From an uncultured Candidatus Melainabacteria bacterium (GTDB lineage: Bacteria > Cyanobacteriota > Vampirovibrionia > Gastranaerophilales > Gastranaerophilaceae), in assembly GCA_934754425.1 (NCBI GenBank), contig CAKVIN010000006.1, positions 1 through 64,000 on the forward strand: DNA of 64,000 bases, in the 5' to 3' direction. Numbering within the stretch: the stretch's first letter is position 1; every line of letters starts with the position of its first letter. The notes under the pieces were generated by a model. It had not been told where the DNA came from. It was given only the letters and a program-made list of their open reading frames with translations, and ran no database searches. Shown in pieces: positions 23,395 to 33,072 of this stretch. The position numbers and the translations under genes were made by a program.

Positions 23395-26300
23395 TTAGAG
23401 CGAAAGTGTTTTATACTCCAAATTCTGCTCTGTAAAATCAATTGGTGTGTTGTAGTCATACGGAACAAATACACTAATTTCACTTTTTTGTGGAAGTTCT
23501 TCTAATCCGTAAGCGTCAATAAATTTTTCATCCAATTTAAGTGTGTATTTCCCCGGGGCAAGCCCTGAAATGTAGTATTCACCGGTGGAATCTACAGTTG
23601 AATAATTAACTTCTTCTCCGTTTTCGTCAAGAAGTACTACGACAAAATCGGTTATTTTCAAATCTCTTGCGAAATCATCAAATATTTGTAGCTTACCTGA
23701 AACAGAACCGACTGTGCTGATTAAAGGTATTTCTAAACGTGTGGTTTGTCCGCCATCGATTTTAATCGTTTTAGTGATTAAATCATTAGAAAGAGGAGCA
23801 ACAGTGATTGGCAGCTCATTCATATCAATAGAAACTTTGTAAACACCTTCTTCAAGGCTTGAAGAATAAACTCGACCCTTTTTATTAGTAATATTTTGTT
23901 GTCCGCTCCAGCTTAAATTTAAAGGTACATTTTTTATCGGTATATCAATTTTTTTATCAAATTTGCCGTTTTTGTTTACATCAACAAATGCAATAGCTTC
24001 AAAAATGCCTTTGTTTAAATCTTCACTACCTACTGATTTCAAACCGTGATTAAATACTTGAAATGCATCATTAAACATAAAGTTAATAGAATGCCTTGTA
24101 GTACTTGGAGTAAACATGTTATCAATAAAATATCCTCCATTTTCAGAATATTGATATCCAACAGACATTGTTTGTCCAGATTTTGCCCTATAAGAAAGTC
24201 TTGCATTAAAGTCATTGCCTCCTTGTCCATAGTATCTAAAACCGTAGCCTACCCCAAATGTTAGGCGTTTCCAAGTTGGGAATGTGTAACCAAAACGAAA
24301 CATGTTGTAACCATTTTTATAAGATGCAGTATTATAGCTAATCATATTATGTCCTAGTGTAAACTTACCGTGATTCCCAGGGATTGGGATATCAAGTTTT
24401 GCATAATTATCAGCATATTTTGAATGATAATTTCTATGTAAATTATTTGCTACATCATATTTTGTATCATATAAACTTTCTCTTCGTCCAATTTGAATTT
24501 TAGCCCATCGTCCTAAGTTGCGGCTCGCATTTGCATCATAAAAATAATTTTTATTTCTTCCAAGTGAATTTTCACCACGTCTATAATTACTGTTAAAATT
24601 CAAATCTGCAATTTTAGGGATTTTTGTTGTAGCATTTATGGAAGCTTCATCAAACTTTATTGTACCTCCATTATAGCGATGATTCATGTTTGAATAATAT
24701 CTGCTGTAGCTTCCGCCGGCTGTAGTAGAATTAAAGCTAACATTACCACTAACTTTACCACCTGTTCTATCGTTTTTCGATGTAGAATCACTACCTGCAA
24801 TATAAAAATCTGGTGATGTTTGAAATAATTCTAAGCGACTGTTAAACTTTTTAGGTTTAAAACAACCTTTTTTATATTTTTCTAAATCCTTTTGATAATC
24901 TCCTGTTGCTTTTACTATATAACCGGCATGGGTATGTTCTTCTCTTGTATCATGTGCAATACTGGCGCCTGCTGTTAAGCGTCCTTTTATATATTTATTT
25001 TTAGGGTTAATCCATTCAACACTATTTAAAGTTGTTGCACCTTCTAAATAGTTAACACTTTTTTGAGTACCACTTACTAAAAGCGTATCATTTGTTGGTA
25101 CTCTGTAAATTATACTAGAAGCATTTTTTTCATATAACCTATCACCGGTTAAACGTGATTCAAAAGTAATATTATCCTTAATGCCGTATTGGTAATCAAT
25201 TCCGGCTGTAACCTTCTTGTTGTTTCCACGGTAAATATTAGCGCCTTCACGGAAAAATCTATTTTGATATCCCCAAACACCGGCATAAGCTGAACCTCTT
25301 TGTTCTTTTTCAAAAGGTTTATTATTACCGTAAATTGAATATCTTTCTTCCTTTATTAATTCAATTGTTCCATCTTCGTTGATTTCTTCTAATTTAATAT
25401 TTTTAACAGGATTTGGCAACTGAACATTACGAAGAGTATAATATCCTGCATACGTACTTAATGTTGTAGGTTCTAAATCGTTAACAGTTAATCTTACCAA
25501 ACTTGTTGGTTTTACATATCCATTAATATTCTGTGGATTTTCTTTTTCATAATCATAGCTCCATATTTGTCCGCCAAAAATATTTGTACCTATTGAAGCA
25601 TCTATATCAGATACACCTTTAACCTTACCCAACTCGTACCAAACTTTTTCTTTACCTGTTTCTTTGTCTTTTATACTGTTTTTATAAGTTCCGGTAACAC
25701 CACCAAACATAAATGCGTCAGAGCGATAATGATATTCTGTTGCTTCTATACGATATTTACCATCATAAAATTTACCATTAATACTTGCTTGCGTACTACC
25801 AGCAAAGGTATCATTTGTGGAAGAATAATTATTACTTTTTATACGCATAGTATCGTTAAGTAAATAAGAACCTAAGCCTATTGTGTTTAATGTTATTTTA
25901 CCTGGTTTTTTAGGTAAAACAATATCCTGATAAGCTTTAGGAGTTTTATCATTTTCTACGATATTATTGGTATGTAAAATTGGAATATCACGTTTTACTT
26001 CTGCGTTGATAGTTAAGTCTTCAAAATTCGCATCCAACTTTACATTAAAAAGTTTTGAAGCAGTACTTGTTTTAATATAAGCCTCATTAAACACACCATC
26101 CATAATCCCTTGACCCATAAATACAGGCTTTTCGTCAGAGATTTTGTAGTCTTGAATAAAAATTCCGTTCTGATTAATCACACCTTCTTTGCCGTCAAAA
26201 GTCTTGAATCCGATTTGTTTATCAACTCTGTTTGCGTTGTATTGGATATTAAATAAATCCGCAAGTTGTTTGAATGGAACAAGAATCTCTGATTTATCGG

Positions 26301-26439
26301 TAATTACGATTTCGACATCCTGATATGCTCTGTTATTTATGTTAATAAAAGAAACTGTTGAATCAATCGCAAATACCGGTAATGCACACAGCATGCCGGT
26401 AAAAGCAATTATTAAGTTTTTCTTTATTCTATTTAACAT
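23395..26439 (-). CDS. Usher-like outer-membrane protein of a pilus system
   Basis: About 1014 aa. A signal peptide (MLNRIKKNLIIAFTGMLC to VFA) is followed by a copper-amine-oxidase-like beta domain (ILVPFKQLADLFNIQYNANR). A very long beta-rich barrel-like region follows, with alternating aromatic/Gly patterns (RFGYTFPTWKRLTFGVGYGF). Two C-terminal beta domains complete it: one like a carboxypeptidase-regulatory/SdrB fold (FVDVNKNGKFDKK) and one GSVSGKLQIFDD to GLAPGKYTLKL. This fits the usher of a chaperone-usher pathway. The frame extends to 26463, but those codons (MTPDQ) derive from a C-family repeat and no Shine-Dalgarno is seen. Confidence 0.75.
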   Translation of the reverse strand: MLNRIKKNLIIAFTGMLCALPVFAIDSTVSFININNRAYQDVEIVITDKSEILVPFKQLADLFNIQYNANRVDKQIGFKTFDGKEGVINQNGIFIQDYKISDEKPVFMGQGIMDGVFNEAYIKTSTASKLFNVKLDANFEDLTINAEVKRDIPILHTNNIVENDKTPKAYQDIVLPKKPGKITLNTIGLGSYLLNDTMRIKSNNYSSTNDTFAGSTQASINGKFYDGKYRIEATEYHYRSDAFMFGGVTGTYKNSIKDKETGKEKVWYELGKVKGVSDIDASIGTNIFGGQIWSYDYEKENPQNINGYVKPTSLVRLTVNDLEPTTLSTYAGYYTLRNVQLPNPVKNIKLEEINEDGTIELIKEERYSIYGNNKPFEKEQRGSAYAGVWGYQNRFFREGANIYRGNNKKVTAGIDYQYGIKDNITFESRLTGDRLYEKNASSIIYRVPTNDTLLVSGTQKSVNYLEGATTLNSVEWINPKNKYIKGRLTAGASIAHDTREEHTHAGYIVKATGDYQKDLEKYKKGCFKPKKFNSRLELFQTSPDFYIAGSDSTSKNDRTGGKVSGNVSFNSTTAGGSYSRYYSNMNHRYNGGTIKFDEASINATTKIPKIADLNFNSNYRRGENSLGRNKNYFYDANASRNLGRWAKIQIGRRESLYDTKYDVANNLHRNYHSKYADNYAKLDIPIPGNHGKFTLGHNMISYNTASYKNGYNMFRFGYTFPTWKRLTFGVGYGFRYYGQGGNDFNARLSYRAKSGQTMSVGYQYSENGGYFIDNMFTPSTTRHSINFMFNDAFQVFNHGLKSVGSEDLNKGIFEAIAFVDVNKNGKFDKKIDIPIKNVPLNLSWSGQQNITNKKGRVYSSSLEEGVYKVSIDMNELPITVAPLSNDLITKTIKIDGGQTTRLEIPLISTVGSVSGKLQIFDDFARDLKITDFVVVLLDENGEEVNYSTVDSTGEYYISGLAPGKYTLKLDEKFIDAYGLEELPQKSEISVFVPYDYNTPIDFTEQNLEYKTLSL

Positions 26440-26447
26440 ATTTATCA

Positions 26448-26647
26448 TTTGGTCGGGTGTCATTGATTGGAATTACTAGCTTATATAAGAACTACCAGAC
26501 GCCCTCATTGGTGGAACTACAAGATTGTTTTGCACTTCGGTTAACATTTGGTCGGGTGCTACGCACGTAGACATTGGTTCGGCTGCATAGTAAGTACTAC
26601 TAGATTGTATAGATACTACTGGCTCCGCCTCGAAGTAGAACTACAAG
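26448..26647. repeat. C-family repeats at the usher 5' end
   Basis: Two reversed units (from GGTCGGGTGTCATTGATTGG and from GGTCGGGTGCTACGCACG near 26550) run up to the usher start codon. The repeat has replaced or overlain its normal upstream region. Confidence 0.7.
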
Positions 26648-26650
26648 AGA

Positions 26651-26731
26651 GTTGAAAATTGAAAGTGGAAAGTTGTTTTAAAACAATCTGTAGTTCTACC
26701 TACCAGAGTGCCGTCATTGCGAGAAAATTTA
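26651..26731 (-). repeat. Right arm of the inverted repeats flanking the usher gene
   Basis: Reverse complement of 22870-22961 with few differences. It ends in a B-family piece (CCGTCATTGCGAG, 26711-26785). Confidence 0.75.
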
Positions 26732-26867
26732 GACTTTAATTTTGTAGCCATATATAAATTTTCGAGAATTTTCGTGACAATCCACAATCTCTTTTATCTC
26801 TTAAACCTTCAATGTACAATTTCTTCCACTATTCAGGTATCCATACCCGAGAATTTCTATTTAACAT

Positions 26868-26996
26868 GTGCTACGCACGTAAACATTTGGTCGGCTCCTT
26901 GGTGGTAATTATCAGACTGTATTCTTACCTACCAGTTCCGCCTCATTGGTGAATCTACCAATTCCGTGCGTTCCCTCCCTTTATAGGGGGAGGGTA
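26868..26996. repeat. C-family unit plus CCCTCCC/GGGAGGG hairpin
   Basis: 26868-26960 is a single C unit beginning GTGCTACGCACGTAAACA. 26971-26994 is the dispersed hairpin CCCTCCC-TTTATA-GGGGGAGGG. The remainder of 26464-27074 holds no gene that I can support. Confidence 0.7.
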
Positions 26997-27074
26997 GAAT
27001 TTCAAGTTGAGAGTATTATTACTCGAAACTTAGAAATTCGGGTGGGGGCTGACTCATAATGATAATCTAGCCCT

Positions 27075-27725
27075 CTATTTACTCACTGCTGATAATGTAA
27101 CAACAGTTTGATATGTGCCAGCTTCATCTTGTGTTATATTGTAAGAACCTGGCACTGGTTTTGTACTCACAAAATGAGTTATTATTGCTTCGTTGTTATC
27201 ATTAATTAAAATAGAATAACAACTTCCATAATTCTTATAATCAGTATGAAAAACTGAATTCATTTGATTTTCTGACGTAAATAAAATGTTTACAGGATAT
27301 GCAATTATGTTTCGATTTTGATTGCCTCCGTTTTTAATATTATTTACGTCACTATTACTTGGATAAGGACTAACTGCAGATGTTTCGGTAGTTATTCTTG
27401 TGAATATTAATTCACCATTATTGGTATATGCAGAAATTTCACCATCTACAGTTTGAGCTTTTGCTGTAATTATAAAATCATATTCTTCATCAGTAAGATT
27501 TGTTTGTAGCTTAAATACGGATTGTAATCCGGAATGAGTGCCGGTTACAACATCTATAATTTCTGCACTTTCTTTTGAATTTCCTTCTTTTGAAATTGCA
27601 ACAGATTGCTGAACGTCCAACAAAGTGGACGATTCAGCTTCTGTTTCACTATATACAATTTGTATATTGCATGTTAAAACAGTTAACAATAATATTAATA
27701 ATTTTGATAAATTTTTAATTTTCAT
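27075..27725 (-). CDS. Secreted pilin-like protein
   Basis: 216 aa with a signal peptide (residues 1-26, ending VYS-ET). The mature part is beta-rich. The C-terminal strand GTYQTVVTLSAVSK resembles the donor-like C terminus GTYKATITLSKYSS of the neighbouring pilin, so the two are probably paralogous subunits. It lies 17 bp after the upstream pilin gene in the same direction, in the pilus cluster. Assigned as a minor subunit by context; no strong family motif. Confidence 0.65.
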   Translation of the reverse strand: MKIKNLSKLLILLLTVLTCNIQIVYSETEAESSTLLDVQQSVAISKEGNSKESAEIIDVVTGTHSGLQSVFKLQTNLTDEEYDFIITAKAQTVDGEISAYTNNGELIFTRITTETSAVSPYPSNSDVNNIKNGGNQNRNIIAYPVNILFTSENQMNSVFHTDYKNYGSCYSILINDNNEAIITHFVSTKPVPGSYNITQDEAGTYQTVVTLSAVSK

Positions 27726-27742
27726 TGTAACCTTTTTATTGT

Positions 27743-28420
27743 TTATGATGAATATTTTGATAATGTTATTGTTGCTTTATAAGTACCATAAGTATCAAAT
27801 GTATTGAATGTATCATCAGCTGCAGTTGTACCTGTTGAATAATTCATACTGTATGCACCATTTTTCAATTCATAAACAAGTTGTCCTTGTTCATTTAATT
27901 CTCCAGCAACAGTAGGATCTGTTGTAGCAGCGTTATTTGCGAATGATGTATCAGCATGACAATCTGGAATTAATTTTAAAGCAAAACAATTAGGGCTTTG
28001 TTTTTTGTTACTGCCTGTTGTAATTTTTTTGATATCAGCTTCTGTTGCTGCAACACTACCACCGCTATTTGTTACGTTTGCAAATACAACATTTAAGTCA
28101 GAACCAGTGAAATATAAGCCTGGAGTTGTACTAATTGTCCCTGCTTGAGCACTTAAAGCTACTTTTGCTTTTGCATCGTTTGTGATAACTTTAAATGCTG
28201 TGCTTAATGGATTATCAAGAGTAATTGCAGAATAATCAGATTGGAATGTTGCATTTGTTTCAATAGTTCCATCTGTTTTCTGAATATCAAAATAAGCCGG
28301 TAATGTAATTTGTTGTTCTGATGATTGAGTATCAGCTGTGCTTTGCATAGTTCCAGCATATGTTGGGATAGCAACTGTTAATGCTAAAACTAATGGGAGT
28401 AATTTTACGATTTTTTTCAT
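27743..28420 (-). CDS. Probable major pilin subunit
   Basis: 225 aa with a signal peptide (KLLPLVLALTVAIPTYAG). The mature protein is Ala/Thr/Ser-rich with two cysteines (SPNCFALKLIPDCHAD) and ends GTYKATITLSKYSS. It has the low complexity and beta character of a chaperone-usher pilin. A good Shine-Dalgarno (AGGAAGG) suggests high expression. It sits directly after the PapD-like chaperone gene. Fimbrial identity is inferred from context and architecture. Confidence 0.68.
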   Translation of the reverse strand: MKKIVKLLPLVLALTVAIPTYAGTMQSTADTQSSEQQITLPAYFDIQKTDGTIETNATFQSDYSAITLDNPLSTAFKVITNDAKAKVALSAQAGTISTTPGLYFTGSDLNVVFANVTNSGGSVAATEADIKKITTGSNKKQSPNCFALKLIPDCHADTSFANNAATTDPTVAGELNEQGQLVYELKNGAYSMNYSTGTTAADDTFNTFDTYGTYKATITLSKYSS

Positions 28421-28453
28421 AGGGTAAACCTTCCTTTCTTTCTTTTTTGGGTT

Positions 28454-29305
28454 TTACATTTTATTTGTTGTCATATTTAATATTGTTTCTTTTTTAATAT
28501 TTTTTCGTTTAGAATTTTCGTCAAAATATGAAATTATCATACGTAAAGTATATTGTCCTTGTTGAAGTTTATCAGTTTTGATTTTAGTCCTATCTACATA
28601 ATGACTGTTATGTGCTACTGCTACAGAATCTAATTCATATTCATCTATTAGTTTTTTTCCTTGAATTATTTGAACTTTGCCGGAGTAACGAATTCTACTA
28701 TTACCTTTTGTTACAATTTTTGTTTCTGTATATAGCCCATCTTTTCCTTTAATAATATTCATATATTCAACGTCAGCTTCTTTTACAAATTTACCTTTAT
28801 CTACGTAAAGCGGAACTCCTATACGAGTTTTAACAACTAATTGCGCACCAATTCCTTGAACTGGCATTGGTATATTCATTTCTTTAGGATTTATATCTTC
28901 AATAAAAAGCATAGTTCTGTTTTCACCATCCGGTAATTGTTTAATATTAGGAATATTAATTCTTACTTTTTGTACTTTACCTTGCGCAACAGTAAATTCC
29001 GATGGTACAAATCTGATTTTTTTAGATAAATCGTATGTATCAGTAGTTTTTTCAATAAAATTTACATCACCATTTTCATTTATTTTAAAATATGTAGGAT
29101 AAACTTTAAAACGCATTGGAACTTTGGAATCACCTTTAACTTCAATTGCAGTTGTTAAATAATTACCTTTAACCTTGTTTGCATCAAGTTCAATTCTGGT
29201 AGGAGAAACCGCAACAGATGCAAATACTGGTGTAATTAAAAACATTGATAATACAATACCTAATACCCTTTTATTAAATTTTTTTAAATCTTTTTTTAAG
29301 TTCAT
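28454..29305 (-). CDS. PapD-like periplasmic pilus chaperone
   Basis: 283 aa with a signal peptide (LGIVLSMFLITPVFA). The mature N terminus VAVSPTRIELDANKVKGNYL is the opening strand of PapD-type chaperones. KIRFVPSEFTVAQGKVQKVR and ENRTMLFIEDI match the conserved G1-strand/Arg region. The chaperone would fold pilin subunits in the periplasm and hand them to the usher. It lies between the first cluster gene and the major pilin. Confidence 0.85.
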   Translation of the reverse strand: MNLKKDLKKFNKRVLGIVLSMFLITPVFASVAVSPTRIELDANKVKGNYLTTAIEVKGDSKVPMRFKVYPTYFKINENGDVNFIEKTTDTYDLSKKIRFVPSEFTVAQGKVQKVRINIPNIKQLPDGENRTMLFIEDINPKEMNIPMPVQGIGAQLVVKTRIGVPLYVDKGKFVKEADVEYMNIIKGKDGLYTETKIVTKGNSRIRYSGKVQIIQGKKLIDEYELDSVAVAHNSHYVDRTKIKTDKLQQGQYTLRMIISYFDENSKRKNIKKETILNMTTNKM

Positions 29306-29346
29306 TCTGTTTCCTTTTCAAATTCAATACTTTGTTTTGTTTATTT

Positions 29347-30204
29347 TTATCGTGATTCTCTTAATATGTATTTTATTTTATTTTCATATTGTCCTGCTTT
29401 AATAATTTTTCCATTTTTATTTTCTATTGAATATTCAACCGTCACATATTCATTATTAGAAGGGGCTTTACCACGAGCTATAATAAGTTCTTGTTCCGGA
29501 ATTATTAAAACACGTTCTTGCAATCTTTCTGTAACTTTTGATGAAGCTGCGATTGTTCTTATATAATAATTTGCAATAGAATTGTTATAATTGTCAGATT
29601 TCAATACTAATTCCCAGTTGCTATTTGAATTTATATATATCATTGGAGATGTTTCATTCACAACTTTTTGAGTTTTATTAAATGCATTTTCTGTACCAAT
29701 TTTGATTCTTGGGACTTCTCCGTGTAAACTTATTTCTTGTATTGTTGGAATTAGAAATTGTAAACAAAATGTTGATGTAGCTGCAATTTCACCTGTTTCT
29801 ACATCTGTTGCCTGAACTTCAAAATTAATTTGATATGTACCGGCAGGAACCATACCAAAATCACGGATTTTTGCCGTCATATTTTTAGCAACTCCGCCCA
29901 TAGAAAGTCCCTCAAAGATATATGAATACTCATTATATCTTAAATACACATCCTCTCTAGTATTGTTAATATACAAATTAGATAGTGGAATTGCAACCTC
30001 GCCATCTACTCGTCTCAAAGCATCGTCAAGCGGCCTTATCGCAATATTATACACAGCATCATCGTCGCTATTAATAATCAAATTACGTTCAACAGTTTGT
30101 TGGTGCACAACCGTATCGCCTTGATAGTCTATAATAACCATCGAAGCCGAACTCGGTAAGCTAAGCGCTCCTATTAAAAGCATTGTTAACAATAATTTTT
30201 TCAT
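29347..30204 (-). CDS. Secreted protein of the pilus cluster, second chaperone or tip subunit
   Basis: 285 aa, signal peptide 1-20 (LLIGALSLPSSAS). The mature part is beta-rich with EISLHGEVPRIKIGTENAF in the middle. It is the first gene of the apparent pilus operon (order: this gene, chaperone, major pilin, minor pilin, usher). It could be a tip subunit or a diverged chaperone-like protein. No motif settles this. Its upstream region, 30205-30420, is AT-rich and likely holds the operon promoter. Confidence 0.6.
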   Translation of the reverse strand: MKKLLLTMLLIGALSLPSSASMVIIDYQGDTVVHQQTVERNLIINSDDDAVYNIAIRPLDDALRRVDGEVAIPLSNLYINNTREDVYLRYNEYSYIFEGLSMGGVAKNMTAKIRDFGMVPAGTYQINFEVQATDVETGEIAATSTFCLQFLIPTIQEISLHGEVPRIKIGTENAFNKTQKVVNETSPMIYINSNSNWELVLKSDNYNNSIANYYIRTIAASSKVTERLQERVLIIPEQELIIARGKAPSNNEYVTVEYSIENKNGKIIKAGQYENKIKYILRESR

Positions 30205-30422
30205 AAAGCTCTATGTTTAATTTCTTTCTGCAACCCTAAATGTGCACAAATACAGAAAATCAACTATCCTATATGAACATGTTAACAATTTTTATATAAA
30301 TTACAATACATATTTGATATAAATCATCTTTTCGTTGGACAAAATTTTTAAAAATTCATATTTTTGGACTATAAAAATTGAAAATTTATATATGTTTATG
30401 TGTTGGCTTAAATATATATAAA

Positions 30423-30462
30423 AATATTGGCTCCACCAATGAGATGGAGTCAATATTAAAAA
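30423..30462 (-). terminator. gyrB terminator
   Basis: 13-bp stem AATATTGGCTCCA/TGGAGTCAATATT (30423-30435, 30445-30457), one G-U; on the minus strand it is followed by TTTTTATAT. It lies downstream of gyrB. Confidence 0.8.
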
Positions 30463-30478
30463 ATTATAACTTGTCTAA

Positions 30479-30489
30479 GTGCGTAGCAC
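30479..30489. repeat. C-family terminal fragment at the gyrB stop
   Basis: GTGCGTAGCAC directly abuts the gyrB stop codon (30490-30492), the same junction as at ndk and comF. Confidence 0.6.
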
Positions 30490-32925
30490 CTACGTATCAA
30501 TATTAGTAGCATAAACTGCATTTGATTCGATGAAATCACGACGAGGTTCAACTTTATCACCCATCAAGATGTCGAACAATTGGTCGCACATCATAGCATC
30601 TTCGATGTTAACCTTCAGCAATGTTCTTGTTTCTGGGTCCATAGTTGTTTCCCAAAGTTGTTGTGGCATCATTTCACCAAGACCTTTAAATCTTTGGATT
30701 GTTAAACCCTTTTGACCTCTGTCATCAACAATTTTTTGAAGCTGTTCAAATGATTTGATTTCAATTTCACCATTTTCTGTTTCAAGAATAAGCGTATCTT
30801 CTTCTTCAATCAAGAAATCACGGATAAGCGGATAAGAATTCTTTAATCTCTTGAACTCATTACTCTTGATTATGTTAGAAGTGATGAATTCGTGTTCGTT
30901 TTCAAATAAATCAAGTTGGATAGAGTATTTTGCACTATCAGGATTATATTTTAGAGAAACCTCGTAATTCTTAGCTTCTGCAACATTGTAGTTTTCTGCG
31001 TGGTCTTTCAAGTAATGAGAAAGGTATTCAATAACTTTGTTCATTTTTTCTTGATCAGCAAAATCTTCCGGTTGTATTTCAGAACGAATAAGTCCTCTTA
31101 GTACAACAGACGGAATGATGTTCAAAATAGGGTTGTTATAAGACTTGTAGAATGTTGACATGTTGGATAACAATGTCAATAATTCATCTCCGGTCTTAAC
31201 CTTTGATTTTGTTTTGTCTGACAAGCTCAAAGACTTAATACCACGTTCTTTTAACATTTTATCTAATGCGTGTTCATCGTATAAGTATTCAGAAGTTTTA
31301 CCTTGAGTAACTTTGAATAGCGGTGGTTGAGCGATGTATACATAACCGTTTTCAATAAGCGGTTTTGCATAACGGAAGAAGAATGTTAGAAGTAGTGTTC
31401 TAATGTGTGCACCGTCGACATCAGCATCGGTCATGATGATTATTTTGTGATAACGTAATTTTTCTAGGTTAAATTCTTCTTCGTTTTTGCTAATTGTAAT
31501 ACCAAAAGCTTGAACCATTGATTGAATTTCGTTATTAGCGTAAATTTTATCAAGTCTTGCTTTTTCTACGTTTAAAATTTTACCTCTTAATGGCAAAATT
31601 GCTTGGAACATTCTATTTCTGCCTTGTTTAGCAGAACCACCAGCGGAATCACCCTCAACAATGTAAATTTCACATTTTTCAGGCTCTCTGTTTGAACAAT
31701 CGGCAAGTTTTCCAGGAAGTGTAGAGTTTTCAAGAACGGATTTTCTTCTTGTAAGTTCTCTTGCTTTACGTGCAGCTTCACGTGCTCTTTGAGCTTGAAG
31801 TGTTTTTTCAATAATTGTTCTTGCAAGTTTCGGATTGAATTCTAACCATTCTTGTAATTTTTCTTTAACAACATCTTGAACGGCAGGCATAACTTCAGAG
31901 TTACCTAATTTTTCTTTTGTCTGTCCTTCAAATTCAGGATTTTCGATTTTTACGGAAACGATTGCGGTCAAACCTTCTCTAACGTCATCACCGGAAAGAT
32001 TTTGTTCAGAATCTTTAAGGATTTTGTTAGTTCTTGCGTAATCATTCAATACACGAGTGATTGCGTTACGGAAACCTGTTAAGTGAGTACCACCTTGGTG
32101 AGTGTTGATGTTGTTAGCGAATGATAAGATAGATTCATTGTAAGAGTCTGTATACTGCATTGCAACTTCAACTTTGATTTTGTCGACGACTTTTTCCATG
32201 TAAATAGGTTCGTCAAACATTACGGTTCTGTTGTGGTTAAGGAATGCTACGTAACTTCCAATACCGCCTTCATAGTGGTAAGTTTCGTCTTTTCCTGTGT
32301 CTTTTTCATCGTGAAGAATGATTTTAAGACCTTTGTTTAAGAAAGCCATTTCTCTAAAACGAGTAGCGATAACGTCTACGTCGATTTCAGTTGTTTCAGT
32401 AAAGATTTCTGGGTCAAGCCAAAAAGTTGATTTAGTACCTGTTTTTGTTGTAGGAACAGTTTTTTCAACAGGTCCTGTAGGTTCTCCTCTAAGGTATTGT
32501 TGACGCCATACAAAACCGTCACGAGAAACTTCTACAACCATTTTTTCAGAAAGAGCATTAACAACTGATGCGCCAACACCGTGAAGACCGCCGGATACTT
32601 TGTAGCCGCCATCTCCAAATTTTCCGCCTGCGTGAAGTACAGTGTGAACAATTTCAAGAGCGGATTTTCCTGTTTCAGGCTTAATATTAACAGGGATACC
32701 ACGACCATTGTCTTCTACAGTAACGCTATTATCTTTGTGAACAGTTACGTGAATTTCTGTACAATATCCTGCAAGTGATTCGTCGATTGAGTTATCCACG
32801 ATTTCGTAAATACAGTGGTGCAAACCTCTTTGTGAAGTTGAACCGATATACATGCCGGGACGCATTCTTACAGCTTCCAAACCTTCTAATACACGTATAT
32901 TACTAGCGTCATACCCTTGTGTCAT
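30490..32925 (-). CDS. gyrB: DNA gyrase subunit B
   Basis: 811 aa. GHKL ATPase motifs YEIVDNSIDESLAGYC, DNGRGIPV and GGLHGVGASVVNALS; TOPRIM motifs YIVEGDSAGGSAKQGRNR and DADVDGAHIRTLLL. The C terminus is NIDT after DFIESNAVYA. It is the ATPase and DNA-cleavage-support subunit of the supercoiling enzyme. It is of E. coli-like length, with a 150-170-residue insert after the TOPRIM core (YLYDEHALDKMLKERGIKSL onward). GAGGGGG precedes the ATG. Confidence 0.98.
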   Translation of the reverse strand: MTQGYDASNIRVLEGLEAVRMRPGMYIGSTSQRGLHHCIYEIVDNSIDESLAGYCTEIHVTVHKDNSVTVEDNGRGIPVNIKPETGKSALEIVHTVLHAGGKFGDGGYKVSGGLHGVGASVVNALSEKMVVEVSRDGFVWRQQYLRGEPTGPVEKTVPTTKTGTKSTFWLDPEIFTETTEIDVDVIATRFREMAFLNKGLKIILHDEKDTGKDETYHYEGGIGSYVAFLNHNRTVMFDEPIYMEKVVDKIKVEVAMQYTDSYNESILSFANNINTHQGGTHLTGFRNAITRVLNDYARTNKILKDSEQNLSGDDVREGLTAIVSVKIENPEFEGQTKEKLGNSEVMPAVQDVVKEKLQEWLEFNPKLARTIIEKTLQAQRAREAARKARELTRRKSVLENSTLPGKLADCSNREPEKCEIYIVEGDSAGGSAKQGRNRMFQAILPLRGKILNVEKARLDKIYANNEIQSMVQAFGITISKNEEEFNLEKLRYHKIIIMTDADVDGAHIRTLLLTFFFRYAKPLIENGYVYIAQPPLFKVTQGKTSEYLYDEHALDKMLKERGIKSLSLSDKTKSKVKTGDELLTLLSNMSTFYKSYNNPILNIIPSVVLRGLIRSEIQPEDFADQEKMNKVIEYLSHYLKDHAENYNVAEAKNYEVSLKYNPDSAKYSIQLDLFENEHEFITSNIIKSNEFKRLKNSYPLIRDFLIEEEDTLILETENGEIEIKSFEQLQKIVDDRGQKGLTIQRFKGLGEMMPQQLWETTMDPETRTLLKVNIEDAMMCDQLFDILMGDKVEPRRDFIESNAVYATNIDT

Positions 32926-33015
32926 TTATCCCCCTCAATAAAAATCTTTTTCTATAAATTAATTATATCACAAACATTTTATGGGGTGCAAACTCTTAAA
33001 ATTTATTGATAATAA

Positions 33016-33053
33016 CAAAAAGCCTGCCGATTTTATCAAGCAGACTTTTTAAG
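33016..33053 (-). terminator. Terminator of the M49-like gene
   Basis: On the minus strand, AAAAAGTCTGC pairs with GCAGGCTTTTT and the stem ends in a T-run. It lies 20 bp after the stop at 33073. Confidence 0.7.
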
Positions 33054-33072
33054 TTTATAAAATAATTTATTT

